Shown here in pieces: positions 5,644 to 6,714 of a stretch of DNA of 6,714 bases. Position 1 is the first letter of the stretch; every line of letters starts with the position of its first letter. The DNA comes from an uncultured Opitutia bacterium (GTDB lineage Bacteria > Verrucomicrobiota > Verrucomicrobiia > Opitutales > UBA953), in contig CAIRWP010000048.1 of NCBI GenBank assembly GCA_903882335.1, forward strand, positions 1 to 6,714, in the 5' to 3' direction. Both the position numbers and the translations under genes were made by a program. The notes under the pieces were generated by a model. That model searched no databases. It had not been told where the DNA came from and worked only from the letters and a program-made list of their open reading frames with translations.

Positions 5644-5660
5644 GGAGCCAGAAAGGCTCC
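5644..5660. repeat. Short hairpin GGAGCC-AGAAA-GGCTCC
   Basis: A perfect 6-bp stem with a 5-base loop lies between the repeat arrays and the DUF5009 gene. No T-run follows on either strand, so it is not a standard intrinsic terminator. It could be an operator or part of a 5' leader; there is no evidence to choose. Confidence 0.5.
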
Positions 5661-5748
5661 GCCGAATCCGCACGACCAGAAGCCCGCACCTTAGGCCACC
5701 CGGGTTTTTCGTTTCGACTGGGGCGAGGCGTTCGCCAACCTCAGCCTT

Positions 5749-6714
5749 ATGGACACCCCTGCCCCCAAGTCCGAACGTCTGCTTTCGCTCGACGCCCTGC
5801 GCGGCTTCGACCTGCTCTGGATCCTCGGCGGCGAAGGCATCGTGCATGCGCTGCTCGCGCTCACCGGCTGGGCCTGGGTCGCCGCGGTCTCCAGCCAGCT
5901 CAAACACGTCGCGTGGCACGGTTTCCAGGCCTACGACCTTATCTTCCCCCTGTTCCTCTTCCTCGCCGGGGTCTCCACGCCGTTCTCGCTGCGGCATCGG
6001 CTGGGAGCCGCCGACCGCAAGGCGACCGTCGCGAAGATCGTACGCCGCGGGCTGCTCCTCGTCCTGCTCGGGGTCATCTACAACAATGGGCTCCAGTGGA
6101 AAGGCGTCGACCAGATGCGGTTCTGCAGCGTGCTCGGGCGCATCGGTCTCGCCGGCATGTTCGCCCAGCTCATCTTCCTGTATAACGCGCACCGCCTCCG
6201 CCGGCTCTGGTGGTGGCTGGGCGGCATCCTGGTGGGCTACTACGTCGTCATGACGACGGCCGCGGCGCCGGGCTTCGCCGCCGGAGACCTCTCAGTCGAG
6301 GGCAACTTCGCGAGCCACATCGACCGTCTGCTCGTGCCCGGCAAACTGCACCGGACCATCCACGACCCCGAAGGCCTCTTCTCGACCATCCCGGCTATCG
6401 CGACCGCCCTGCTTGGCATCTTCGCCGGGCTCTGGCTCCAGAAGCCGAACGAGGAGGTCGCCCCGTGGCGCAAGGCCCGTCGTCTCGCGCTCGGCGGCCT
6501 GCTCTGCCTGGCTCTCGGGGGCCTGTGGGACTACGCCTTCCCCATCAACAAGAACCTCTGGACCAGCTCGTTCGTGCTCTGGGCCGGCGGCTGGAGCTTC
6601 CTGCTGCTCGCGGCGTTCTACGCGCTGGTGGACGTCCTCGGCTGGCGTCGTTTCGGCTTCGCCTTCGCGGTCATCGGCATGAACTCGGTGCTCATCTACC
6701 TCGCGGGCAAGTTC
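5749..6714 (+). CDS. DUF5009/HGSNAT-like membrane acyltransferase (3' truncated)
   Basis: An uninterrupted frame of 322 codons from ATG 5749 to the right edge, with no stop, encodes the larger part of a polytopic membrane protein; family members are usually about 370-400 residues. Family features: SLDALRGFDLLWILGGEG (13-30), HVAWHGFQAYDLIFPLFLFLAGVS (53-76), SVLGRIG (127-133), DPEGLFSTIPAIATALLG (207-224), FPINKNLWTSSFVLW (264-278) and GMNSVLIYLAGKF at the edge. These match DUF5009 proteins, related to heparan-alpha-glucosaminide N-acetyltransferase, which moves acetyl from acetyl-CoA across the membrane to a sugar amine. His53 and His57 in the second motif are candidate functional residues. 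The true acceptor is unknown; a role in acetylating glycans or their breakdown products is inference. No in-frame start lies nearby upstream and there is no clear Shine-Dalgarno sequence before the ATG. Confidence 0.88.
   Translation, partial: MDTPAPKSERLLSLDALRGFDLLWILGGEGIVHALLALTGWAWVAAVSSQLKHVAWHGFQAYDLIFPLFLFLAGVSTPFSLRHRLGAADRKATVAKIVRRGLLLVLLGVIYNNGLQWKGVDQMRFCSVLGRIGLAGMFAQLIFLYNAHRLRRLWWWLGGILVGYYVVMTTAAAPGFAAGDLSVEGNFASHIDRLLVPGKLHRTIHDPEGLFSTIPAIATALLGIFAGLWLQKPNEEVAPWRKARRLALGGLLCLALGGLWDYAFPINKNLWTSSFVLWAGGWSFLLLAAFYALVDVLGWRRFGFAFAVIGMNSVLIYLAGKF

Larger units (their letters stand above)
5428..5748. other. Divergent intergenic region holding repeats, no gene
   Basis: This region separates the divergent DUF983 and DUF5009 starts. 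From left to right it holds a 23-base pyrimidine-rich (minus strand) DUF983 leader, a 12-bp tandem array, a 7-bp array, a hairpin at 5644-5660 and about 90 bases up to the DUF5009 ATG. The last part contains the palindrome ACCCGGGT (5698-5705) followed by TTTTC, and GGCG-TT-CGCC (5727-5736). The + strand is strongly purine-biased from about 5428 to 5632. I see no convincing -35/-10 pair for either gene, and no protein- or RNA-coding signature. Confidence 0.7.

Noticed and set aside
5644..5660. Intrinsic terminator
   Set aside because: The stem is perfect, but no T-run follows on either strand and it lies upstream of both divergent genes, where a terminator is not expected.
5005..5694. + strand open frame across the repeats (tetrapeptide pattern such as VESR/VESM)
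   Set aside because: A 12-bp period keeps every frame open. The rest of the frame is antisense to DUF983, and no domain or ribosome binding site is seen.
5428..6192. Upstream extension of the DUF983 frame to 394 residues
   Set aside because: The extension runs through the tandem repeats and the antisense of the DUF5009 gene. Only the last 139 residues show family features.
5609..6253. + strand 214-codon frame overlapping the start of the DUF5009 gene
   Set aside because: Its Ser/Arg/Pro-rich composition is that of an out-of-frame shadow. The other + frame carries clear DUF5009 motifs without interruption.

Overview
The window is a high-GC stretch of bacterial chromosome that looks like ordinary core and envelope-related gene content. 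It holds six genes and two compact intergenic repeat arrays. GC content, a two-subunit-type glycine decarboxylase, a DUF5009-type membrane acyltransferase and a Bacteroidota-like DUF983 protein together suggest a Verrucomicrobiota member, perhaps Opitutales. That placement is inference from gene types, not from a marker gene.

Layout, left to right. The 3' end of gcvPB (glycine cleavage P-protein, subunit 2) is on the + strand up to 568. It converges, with only 7 bases between the stop codons, on a run of minus-strand genes read from right to left: a DUF983 zinc-ribbon membrane protein (5427-5008), metF for methylenetetrahydrofolate reductase (4972-4094), an LplT-like MFS transporter (4034-2775), an OmpR-family response regulator (2716-2039) and its sensor histidine kinase (2048-576). 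Regulator and kinase overlap by 10 bases. A 321-base intergenic region (5428-5748) then separates DUF983 from a divergent + strand DUF5009/HGSNAT-like membrane acyltransferase gene, which starts at 5749 and runs off the right edge.

How the genes fit together. gcvPB and metF both belong to one-carbon folate metabolism: glycine cleavage makes 5,10-methylene-THF and MetF reduces it to 5-methyl-THF for methionine synthesis. They are not in one transcription unit here. The regulator-kinase pair is a complete two-component system. A short TTAA-N7-TTAA element just upstream of the regulator gene fits the PmrA/BasR box pattern and suggests autoregulation. The LplT-like transporter lies next to this pair, but no acyltransferase/acyl-ACP synthetase partner is present in the window.

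The most unusual sequence is at 5451-5618: nine 12-bp tandem units (consensus GGTAGARTCGAK) pass without a break into nine 7-bp units (GAKNNNN). The 12-mer itself reads as one such 7-mer plus a 5-mer. I found no convincing new multi-gene system, mobile element, CRISPR array, tRNA or rRNA.
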